A DNA stretch of 64,000 nt from Pratylenchus scribneri (taxonomy: Eukaryota; Nematoda; Chromadorea; Rhabditida; Pratylenchidae). The position numbers and the translations under genes are program-made. This document shows positions 55,230 to 64,000 of this stretch, one piece after another; position 1 is the first letter of the stretch, and every line of letters starts with the position of its first letter. The stretch spans positions 310,001 to 374,000 of the forward strand of contig JAQSEB010000065.1 in the NCBI GenBank assembly GCA_030063045.1. Direction: 5' to 3'. The notes under the pieces were generated by a model, which worked only from the letters and a program-made list of their open reading frames with translations, made no database searches and was not told where the DNA came from.

Positions 55230-55530
55230 TTGCATATTTCATGGCTAAATCCTAAACCAAATGCAAAAAGATTATCACCATCATATTTAGCATGATCGAT
55301 TACCCTATATTTCACTTCTCCATCATCAAAATCCAACATCACCAAACTTGGCCATAACGCTATGGCCAAGCTGCGCGAGACTTGAACCAAATGCAAAACC
55401 ATTATCACCATCGTCTTTAGCACCCTCGATTACCCCATATTTGACATTTCTAACATCAAAATCCAAAATCATTAAACTTGGCCATAACTTATGGCCTAGC
55501 TGCGCGAGGCTTGGCCATATCAAAAAACTG
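55230..55530. repeat. Two direct ~125-bp units
   Basis: 'accaaatgcaaaaagattat' at 55257 and 'accaaatgcaaaaccattat' at 55385 head two units that share 'atcaaaatccaa', 'aaacttggccataac' and 'agctgcgcgag'. The minus-strand frame through them (55037-55423) also runs through the tRNA-like sequence and is not taken as a gene. Confidence 0.65.
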
Positions 55531-55769
55531 ATTCAAAATTCTGCATCAGCACCCCCGAAAACCCCCGAGTACAAAAACTCAGCTCATTTCATCTTGCAAA
55601 ACATAGAGAAAATTAGGGGGACATGCAGACAAGATCCTCTAAAATTATATATAGGATTTTCACTATTTTATTAATCTTGCTTTTCGGTTTCGCTGAAAAT
55701 GCCTTTTTTTGGATGTTCCATTTCCAATTTCCATCGCTTTACGCTTTTTCAAGTAGCCTACCTATACCT

Positions 55770-57902
55770 CACCCCGTCTGCGATGTGTGGCGCACGCGGC
55801 AAAAACATGGAACGCCAAGGAAAGAGAAAAAGTTTAAAAAAAATGCGCGTAAATTCAAAAATCGACTAAATACCCCTTTTTTAATTTTTGAGAGAAAATT
55901 AAAAATAAGAAAAATAACCTAGATTAAACTAAAAACAATGCAAATTTATGTTCAAATTGTAGATAAAAATATAGTTTATAATTTTATGATGGAAAATATT
56001 AAAATCAATGGAAATACATATAGAAAAAAATCAAAGAATATTAAAAGACGATGAGGGAATTTCAATATTATCAAATTGAGGCTCATTCTCCTTATTTTCA
56101 TCATCGATTTCTTCTGAAATTTCATGCCGAATCCAATCAGCACCAGCACCAACGTCCAAATTTATGCCGCTGTCGTGGAGTGAGTTGAGCATGCATTGAT
56201 GTTGGACAATTTTCAGCAGCTTTTTCTCATTTGTTTTCTGATTTTGATATCGAAGCAACTAAAAAAAGGGGGAATTTTGATTTATAAAATGAAATTTTAC
56301 CAATTTAATCAAAGAAATACCATTCAATTTCAAATTCACCTTCCTCGCCATAATCAAATCTTAATTTGAAAGTTTTTTGTTCCATCATTTCTTTAATTTG
56401 TTTCCAGATTGGGCGGCCAAATTCAAGTAAATTTTCCCTCGAGTCTTGCCCTGGGTATATTGCCAAAATTGAAACATTTGCTGGCGAATTGGGATGTTCC
56501 AAATTGATTAGCTGAATCCCAATTTTTGTGGATTTTGCTTCGTTCTTTCCCCCTTGATCTCCAACTATGCTGATTTGAATTTTTTGTATTTCTGACTCGT
56601 TTTTCTTGGGCCATTTAAGCATTGTAGTACATGAAAATGTGAAAATTAAATTAAAAAAAATAAAAACCATTTGTGTCAATTGTTTCGATCCTTCTCAAAA
56701 TCGCTTGTTGTTCTGGTGAAAGTCTTTTCTTTTCATCTTCATTCTTTTTTAATGGTGATGGGTGGAGGACATTATCGATGGCCGATTTGAGCACCAATTT
56801 CGCCTCTTTTCTGCCTTTTGGTGTTTCAAAACCTAAATTTTTTTATCTTTTAAAAAAAAAAAATTAATTAACCTTGCAATTTTTCCTTTATGAAATTTTT
56901 AAATTCATTTGATCGCATTCTTTTTCCTCTTTCGCTCATCATGCCAATTTTCATGCGCGGTCTTCCGCCGGATGGAATTCTCTGCCTCTCTTCCATCATT
57001 GTTTGCGTTTCGGCATCCACCATTGTCGGTCCTTCTGACATTGTTTGTGTTGCAATGTTTGCAAATTTAGTCCGGGTTTCTATAATTTATTATTTGAGAA
57101 TTAAAAATTTAATAAAAATTTAAAAATCATCTCAATTTTCCAAAAATTATGTTTTTTCGACATAGGTTATTGACCCAGAACTATGTTTAAAAAAATCCAA
57201 AACTGACATGCTATACACCATTCGACGCGTCTCGTCGAGTTCTATCCATTTTTGTATAATTTAATTGGTGCTAGTATTCATTCAAAAAAAATATTCTCTT
57301 TTTTTCCAAAAAATCTTATTTTTTGACTTAAATAACTGTCCAAAATTTCCTCAGGTTAAAAATCCCAATATTTTTTGTCTTGTTTTAATAAATTATTATT
57401 AATTCTTTAATTTAAAACCTTTGCTTCTGCTGCTCCCATCAGCTTTTGCCATCAAATTTCGTTGTTGTTGACTTGTGCTAGTTGAACAATTTTTTGTGCC
57501 TTTCTTTTCACTCTTGCATCTTCTATTTGTTCCATCTTTGCAGATTTTTTCAATTTTTTTGTTGTATTAATTTTATCAACTTTTTGTTTAATTTCCGCTG
57601 CTCTCTTTCGAGTAACTGGCATTTTTATTTCTAAACTTCAATGATGAATAACTTTCTTAAAAGATGAAATTTTAAAAAAATTTCTAGCCTATCTTGTAGC
57701 CTGGAAAATTCTGCACAAAATTGTCAGAGGAATTTTCAATCTAACTTTAGGGAGCTGAGCTAGACTTGATTTTGTAAAAATGGATCGAAATTTTGGATAA
57801 AAAAAAGCAAAATAGTGTGGCATTGTGTGACAGACATTAAAAGAAAAATTAGAGATGAATTATGAGTTTTTGCCGCGTACGCCACACATCGCAGACGGGG
57901 TG
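55770..57902. mobile_element. 2.1-kb DNA element with 36-bp inverted repeats, 6-bp target duplication and coding exons
   Basis: The ends are CACCCCGTCTGCGATGTGTG followed by GCG(C/T)ACGCGGCAAAAAC, perfect except for one base. They are flanked by ATACCT at 55764-55769 and 57903-57908. The interior carries the minus-strand coding exons listed separately. I could not assign it to a superfamily; 6 bp excludes Tc1 (TA) and hAT (8 bp). Confidence 0.8.
56034..57060 (-). CDS. Element-encoded protein, unrecognised (model incomplete)
   Basis: Exon-like blocks on the minus strand inside the 2.1-kb element. One spans about 57060-56875 (MSEGPTMVDAETQTMMEERQ, with an AT-hook-like GGRPRMKIGMM) and joins in frame to about 56837-56670 (FETPKGRKEAKLVLK). 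Two further blocks follow: about 56630-56330 (ISIVGDQGGKNEAKSTKIGI, NLEHPNSPANVSILAIYPGQ, ENLLEFGRPIWKQI) and 56258-56034 (an acidic tail). I could not find junctions keeping frame between the second, third and fourth blocks, so the gene may be decayed. No transposase triad was recognised. A further Lys-rich ATG frame lies at about 57622-57480. Confidence 0.45.
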
Positions 57903-57908
57903 ATACCT

Positions 57909-58537
57909 ATTATTCTAGCATTTTGGCTAGAGTAGGCGTAGGCCATTTTAGTCCATTATTAGTCATTTCTCACTGCTTTGCTCATATTAGTTAGTTCTTT
58001 TGTCTAGTCATTTTCGGGTTAACATGGCAGACGGGAGACGGCACACGTGAATGGGGAAACGGACCCATCAATGATCTCAAAATTTATTTTCGATTTCAAC
58101 GTTCTCTACTATTAAAGAACTTTATAGTTTACCAAGAAAAATTAAAGATTTAGGTAATTAAAGGTTTCAATTTAAACAAAAATTGTTTAAAGGTGTAACC
58201 TTCATTTTTCATGTCAATGAAAAGCGTAAGACCACATCACATATATTCACCTAATAAATCACATCAAAAAATTCTAGGCACTAAAATCAAATCCTAGGCA
58301 AAAGTGCATCACTCGCTCGAGATTTAATCTACAATACTATAAATTTTTCTAGTTAATATTTCTTTTTAGTAGGCATTAAAAATCGAAAATCCTTCTTACT
58401 TCCCTATTGAAAATGCTCTTTTTAATCATTCAATTTTCCTATAATCCAATCATTTTACATTCATTCATTTCACATTTTAAAGAAAAGCAAAAGCAGCGCA
58501 ATATTTAATTCCCAAAATAAGCATCAATTTCACGAAA
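57909..58537. other. Upstream region of the SKP1/F-box gene
   Basis: No coding signal. It should contain the promoter; I see no motif I can name. Confidence 0.5.
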
Positions 58538-61500
58538 ATGCAACTGCGAAGTAGAACAACCACCAAACGAGAAGTTGGTAATGCACCGAAGAAAGAGAAA
58601 GCGGCGGTGAAGCGACGAATTGTTGAGGAAAAGCAGCCAACAAAGAATGAAAGCAACAAGAAAAGTCGAAATGTTCCACCAGCAGTTTCGGAAGACAAAA
58701 ATGCCATCGAATCTTTGCCATTGGTATTGGAAAATGGCGATGGGAAAGGTTAACTTAAATGTTTGATCGATTAAATTAACATTTTTCAGTTGAGAACACC
58801 AAATTCACCGAGGCCCAACTGAAGCGAAAAGTCCAATGCCGTACAATGGATGGCAAGAACATTGAGGTTTAAAATTGATTAATTTGATAAAATTTTGGAT
58901 TTCTTCAGGTCCCTTGGTGCCTGATGATGCAGTCGCAAATTTTCGCTGAAATGTGGACCAATTTGGGCCAAGAAGAGAAGGTTGCGGTCAAGGAGAAAAA
59001 CAAGGATGCCAAAGATGAGGCGGATTCGCCGTTCGTTTTCAATTTGCCGACTATTACGGCCAAATGCCTGCTTCGCGTTGTGAATTGGATGCGACACAAA
59101 CATGGACAACCGGAATTTGAACTCAAATTGGGACAAGAGACTGGACAGGTTTGTGCAAAAATGAAAAAATTTGAAGAGTTTGGTAGAAGAATTTTCTATC
59201 GGAGTTGGCTCCCAAAAACTTTACCTTAGGAACTTAGAATGGCGGCGTAAATGAGGTGAAGAAAGAGGTGAAGAAGAGAAAGTTCACCAAGTCTTCTTTC
59301 GAGTCCTGCTTAATGTAGCGCTTTTATGGACAGGTTTTTGGCTCTAAATTTAAACTCTCACTGTATTTCGGTTAGAAATGTTCTGCAGAATATGTAAAAT
59401 TGAATATATTGGGAATTAAGGCTGAAAGAAAATAATTTCCTTTGATGAGAGGTGAGAGCGGATTCGAACCGTTGACCTAGATTTTGCAAAAATAAAATTA
59501 CATTGCTTCACTCTTATAGAGTTTGGAGAAGCAAGAATCTGTAAAACAATCTCATAGTGATCCAATCCAATGATCCCGGAATAAAAAAGCACTCCTTATT
59601 CATTCACGTGACCTCATTTTTACTCGACCACAATTCAATCCCCAAAGAATTTTTACTAAAAGGCTTTTTGGATCACTGGCTCAAGCTCACTACTATTAGA
59701 GAGAGCTTAGGGAGTCTTTATATATGGAATACTTTCTCACAGTGATCCCAGAGTATAAAAGCACCCCTGTGGTTCATTCATTAGACCTTATTTTTGAGTC
59801 AATCCCTATATGAAGCAGTTCCCATAATCGAACCAAAAGAATTTTTTTGGTAAAATCGTAAAAAATTGCATTATTACCAAAATATAAATTAATAAAATTA
59901 TTCAAAAATAATTTTCCAGCAAATCTGGTTCCAACCGGACCAATGGGAAGTCAACTACGGGTTTGGCTGTGGAATAATGGCAATGGACTTGGAAGATGTG
60001 AAGGAATTGTATTCGGCCGCCAATTTCCTTGACCTCAAGTCACTCTACCATTACTGTGAGCATTCATTTTTTTATTATTACGGAATTATTTTATTTTGAA
60101 GGCGTCCAAGAGTGTGCTCTTCATGTGATACGGCAAAGGAAGCTGGAGGATGTTCGCGACATTCTTTGTCTTTGTGATGTGAGTTTTAAAAAATGGGTCA
60201 AATTAAGGAAAATTTAGGGTTAAGTTTAACTGTTTTAGAAGGCTTTAGCCTCTATCTCTTCTCTAGGGATGATAATAAATAATAATAATTAGGGTTGCGA
60301 TAGTTATGTAAATCATATTTTTTTCCTGATATCAGAACGTTGAAATAAGCATGAAAAAAGCATTTCCCAATTGGTTTGAAGCTTCTAGCTAGAAGTTTTA
60401 TTTACATAAATTTACATATTTTCGACTTTTCATACATATTTACATATTTTGCGATTTTTCTACATAATTTACATATTTTCCCATTTTTTGGGAGATTTTC
60501 AACAAAAAATGCAATAAAAATGAAAATTTTGAATTAAAATTTGATAAATTGCAAAAAATATACGAAAAATTCTTGAGTGGATCAAGAGATCTTTTTTGCC
60601 TTCAAACTGTGAAAAATAGACGATTTTGATGGCCTAAATTTTGGCCGAATGGAGGAAAGAGGTTTCCTTGGAATGCCTATTTTGAATGGGTACTAGAGTT
60701 CGAATCCCGCCCCATTTCAATAATTTTTTAGGTCGAAAAAACCGATTTTAATGATTTTTTAAACATTTTTCTCTGAAAATGTAGTAAAAATGGCTAAAAA
60801 AAAATTCGCAAAATTATTAAAAAGCCATAAAAAATCAATTTTATATACATATTTCGGACTTTTTATTTACATAACTATCGCAACCCTAATAATAATATGT
60901 TGTAAATTTGAAAATCACGGTTTCCGGTCTTATAGAATCGAATATAAGCTCTTTCGAGATTCTACATGATTAATTTAGTCTTTTAAACGGTATGACCTTA
61001 TTTTGAAAAGTTGAACCGTTATTTAAACCCAAACCTGTTTTGGTTTACTAGAATTTGATTAATCCTTTAGTTAGGTCTGAAATTGAAATTATCGACTGCT
61101 GAATCGAGTGAGCCTATATTTTCTCAACTCTCTAGGTTTCCTATAGCCGAAATTTTCAAAATTAGCTGACCAAACATCTAACTAATTCCCGAATTAGCTC
61201 ATTTACGGTAATATTATTTTTTCTATTGTGATAGACCGAAAAAAACATAAATCTTAATTAATGTGTATTGATTAACTTTTCATTTTTTCAGGACATGAGC
61301 GACGGTGAGAAGGCCGAAATTCGACGTGAATTTGATCTTCCTGATGAAAATGTACTAAAAAGGGTTAATAATATAAAAATGAATCAAGAAAAACGAAATG
61401 AAAATCCACCGCCATATCCGTTTATGGGTGGTATGGGGCCAAATCCACCATTTGTGGGTCCAAATCCACATCCATTTATGATGGGACCAAATCCACCTTG

Positions 61501-64000
61501 TTTTGGTCCAAATCCACCATTTATGGGACCGGTGATTAATTTTAAAATTTTTTGAAATTTTTAAAAAAATTTTTAAAATTTTGTCATGAAAAAAAATAAA
61601 TTCATTTAATTTTTAATTATTTCGTGGATTTTTGAAAATTTTTTAAAAATTTTTCATAAAAAAGCATTAAATTTTTAATAATTTTGCAACACAAAATTTT
61701 AGTTTCAACGGCCGGCTATCAATGATTACCGTATGCGCCGTCGCACTTTCGGCATTCGAATGGACATTGACTTCAACGTTTGGCAAATCGAGCGAAAACG
61801 CATCGCCATGGGACTGGGACCAATGAATGGGGAAATGGGACCACAGCAGCAACAACAGGGCACATCGAAAGTGAGTTTTGAAAAGTTAAAAATTATATTA
61901 GTAATTGAGAATTTATTTAAATTGCAATAAAAAATAAATAAATTTGTCAGAAAAAAATAAATATTGAAAAATGATGAAAAGATTTTAGCGGTTCTATGGT
62001 TTGTCTTAAACCCCCAAACCCTATACCTAATCGATAGAACTCAATGCATCGATTCGTATGTAATTTTTTCATGGTTTAGTCAAAATTAAATGCGTTTAAA
62101 CCGTTTAAACCATCTTTTGGTTTTTGGTTCAAAACTAATTTAAAATTGGTTAAACCTAAGCCAAATAATTATCAAATGATGTATCTCACCGAGATCAATT
62201 AATTGGGTTTAGGGTTTGGTGGTCTATAAACCACTAAATCATTATTAATTTCAATATTTCAATAGATTTTTTCGATAAATTAAATATTTCCTATTTTTGA
62301 GACTATACAACTTTGCCACAACAAATTTTTGAGCATGTTTAGGATTAGGATAAGTTAATAGGAATCTTAAGAAGCCTTTTAGACGCTAAAAAATTAATTC
62401 ATTTTCGATAAATTATCCAAAAATTTAATTAAGGACGAAAAGAAGACCATTCAGCGAAAACCGATCCCGGCGGAATTGATTCGTCCCATTTTGGCCAAAT
62501 TGTCGCTTGCTGACCAGCGCTGGCTGCTCACCCTCAATTGGAATGCTCATCGCTTTTTGGCACCTCGAATCAAGGAGAATATGGCAAATTGGAAGGTGGA
62601 ATAAATTTTTAAATAACATTAAAAATAGGATTTTAAATTAATATATTAATTCAAAATTATGAAATTTTTAAATATTTTTAAAAATTGAAAAAAATTATTT
62701 TTATTTAATTTATACTAAATTGTTAAATTTATATAATATTTTTTTAAAGAAAAATGGGTAGATAAAGAAATTAAAAATAAAAATCCCAAAAAATCATCCA
62801 ATAATTTTCAATTAATATTTTCATTATTTTTCAAAAATTAAAATAAAAATTAATTTTTCAAGAATGGTTTTTTTTTATAATAAAAAATGTATTAAATTTT
62901 AAACAATATTTTAAAGAAAATTGAAAAGAATTTAAAAATCACAAAAAATCCTCCAATAATTTCCATTATTTCCCCTTTTTTAAAATTATTTTTTGTTAAT
63001 TTACACAATAAATATTTAAATCCGAAAAAATCATCCAACAATTTTCTATTTGATTATTTCCATTATTTTGTAATTTCAGCAAACCTTCGACGCCTTCATT
63101 GTTGAACAAGTCCCCAACGATTGGTACCATGGCCAGCCGGTGGCCCATGTCCGTCATTTGCGTCCCGAGAATCGCGCCTTCGACCATTGGACCCCGCAAC
63201 GTCTTTTGGGTGAGGCGGCACTGAAGAATGAAATGCGCAACATTTTGGCCTTTGTTCAAAACAACATCGATTGGATGGAAGCGCAAATGGGCAAAAACGA
63301 GAAAATCAATGAGCGAAACCGTAAAACATTGAATGAGGAACGACGCGCACGAAAGGTGGGTATTTAAAATTGGATTTATTTTGGACTAATGGGATAGTTC
63401 AAAATGTTTGTTATAGTATTTTTGGGGGTTCGAATTACACTATTTTCTCGAGAAATGTACTGTAGAATTTATAAAATGGCATAAAATTGGGAATTTAAAA
63501 TTGGAAAAATTATTTACCTCTGATGAGTTGATTCGAACTCGAGACCTAAATTTTGGAAAACGAAAAGGATACCTCTGTGCTAAAAATTTTGGTGCTAAAA
63601 AAATATACACTGAAAAATAATTTTCCTTTGAGAGAATTCGAACCAGTGGCCTAAATTTAGGAAAAGTAGAGAGTCCCTCTTCCATTTTAGTTTAAAATTT
63701 TCAAATTTTTTTGGTAAAAATTTGCTGGAAAGGTTTAAATTTTAGTTCCACAATTTCCTCTTTAAATTAGAAAAAAAAATTAAAATTATAATTTTTTACT
63801 TTAATAGGCTGAATCCGCACGGGCCAAAGACCGAATGGACAATTTGATTGAGGCCGAGGCTGAATTTCTGAAACAGCTCTCCAACATCTACAACCGCTAT
63901 GCCCCGATGATCTCGATGAACCCATTCTCGCGTGGCCTCTTCCATCTCATTGACCAACGACAACGGGAACTGACCGAATTGGTGAACAGCAATGGCCGTG
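58538..64000 (+). CDS. SKP1-like / F-box-like fusion protein (3' end outside window)
   Basis: Ten exons keep one frame: 58538-58748, 58790-58866, 58909-59148, 59920-60055, 60102-60178, 61292-61531, 61703-61870, 62434-62595, 63080-63355 and 63808 to the window edge (593 codons so far). Residues 1-70 are basic and nuclear-like (KRRIVEEKQPTKNESNKKSR), with no signal peptide. About 78-170 match the Skp1 POZ part (VQCRTMDGKNIEVPWCLMMQ, FNLPTITAKCLLRVVNWMRH). About 195-270 match the Skp1 C-terminal part (MDLEDVKELYSAANFLDLKS, EKAEIRREFDLPDENVLKRV). A GPNPPF-repeat linker follows (~285-327), then a basic block and Gln run. At 384-437 is an F-box-like motif (PIPAELIRPILAKLSLADQR), then charged helices. 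SKP1 bridges cullin-1 to F-box proteins; having both on one chain suggests a self-bound SCF adaptor (inference). All donors are GT and all acceptors AG. Confidence 0.85.
59370..59515 (-). repeat. T-arm-like dispersed repeat (family B), copy 6
   Basis: The minus strand reads 'ggtcaacggttcgaatccgc', and further on 'tttacatattctgcagaaca'. In intron 3 of the SKP1/F-box gene. Confidence 0.6.
60290..60888. mobile_element. hAT-like element in an intron of the SKP1/F-box gene
   Basis: 599 bp, ends TAGGGTTGCGATAGTTATGT and its complement. ATAATAAT is duplicated at 60282-60289 and 60889-60896, though this flank is low complexity. A tRNA T-arm-like motif (gttcgaatcccgcc) lies inside at about 60699. Confidence 0.75.
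61960..62295. mobile_element. Foldback MITE, family A, copy 7
   Basis: In the intron that separates the SKP1-linker exon from the F-box-like exon. It has 'gcggttctatggtttgtctt', 'aaccgtttaaaccatctttt' and 'tttcgataaattaaatattt'. Its presence explains much of that intron's 563 bp. Confidence 0.7.
63440..63685 (-). repeat. T-arm-like dispersed repeat (family B), copies 7 and 8
   Basis: The minus strand has 'aggtctcgagttcgaatcaa' (63535-63555) and 'aggccactggttcgaattct' (63630-63655), each followed by a T-rich tail. In intron 9 of the SKP1/F-box gene. Confidence 0.55.

Noticed and set aside
55037..55523. Minus-strand frames of 128 and 65 codons
   Set aside because: They run through the tRNA-like sequence and the direct ~125-bp repeats; the protein repeats only mirror the DNA repeats.
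55623..55922. 99-codon frame with a signal-peptide-like start
   Set aside because: It crosses the left end of the 2.1-kb element, so it joins host and element DNA by chance.
58477..58721. Minus-strand frames opposite the first SKP1 exon
   Set aside because: Shadows of the plus-strand coding exon, which is supported by splicing into nine further exons.

Overview
The window is nuclear DNA of a small-intron eukaryote, almost certainly a nematode. It is strongly AT-rich outside exons, many introns are only 45-60 bp with TTTCAG-type acceptors, and the conserved genes read best as animal orthologues (RABGAP1/TBC, DHDDS, PSMD5, BTB-only, DDX5, 14-3-3, SKP1). A tylenchid or other clade IV plant parasite is my guess from the overall look of the sequence; nothing here proves it. 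All gene models were spliced by eye and checked for continuous frame across every junction.

Layout. 0-3 kb (+): the 3' part of an F-box-like gene, a paralogue of the gene at the right edge. 3.6-12.9 kb: a rearranged block. A decayed copy of the RABGAP1 last exon is followed by two head-to-head copies of a secreted-protein gene, one short (+) and one carrying an M12B/ADAM-type metalloprotease domain (-), with repeat units between them. 12.7-27.9 kb (-): a 33-exon RABGAP1/TBC gene. It is intact except for an 861-bp hAT-like element inserted exactly in a TBC-domain exon and a separate 1-nt deletion. 30.0-31.0 kb (-): a two-exon Ser-rich protein of unknown function. 32.9-35.8 kb (-): dehydrodolichyl diphosphate synthase. 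36.0-38.9 kb (-): a PSMD5-like proteasome assembly factor. 39.1-41.0 kb (-): a BTB-only protein. 42.1-42.8 kb (+): the end of an unrecognised membrane protein. 43.6-48.3 kb (-): a DDX5/DDX17 RNA helicase. 49.9-51.1 kb (-): 14-3-3. 51.1-54.2 kb: GC-richer, repeat-bearing intergenic DNA. 54.2-54.6 kb (-): a small basic protein with an internal duplication. 55.8-57.9 kb: a 2.1-kb element with terminal inverted repeats and its own coding exons. 58.5-64.0 kb (+): ten exons in one frame joining a complete SKP1-like module to an F-box-like module.

The most interesting object is the last gene. SKP1 is the adaptor that normally binds F-box proteins in trans to build SCF ubiquitin ligases. Here an SKP1-like domain, a Gly-Pro-Asn-Pro linker and an F-box-like motif lie on one predicted polypeptide, and a related F-box-like gene sits at the other edge. 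The second theme is transposon traffic. There are hAT-like elements with clean 8-bp target duplications (one in an exon, one overlapping a splice donor), a foldback MITE family in at least eight copies, a dispersed family with a tRNA T-arm-like core, and two minisatellite arrays of the same unit 11 kb apart. Shared GC-rich motifs upstream of RABGAP1 hint at an internal promoter.
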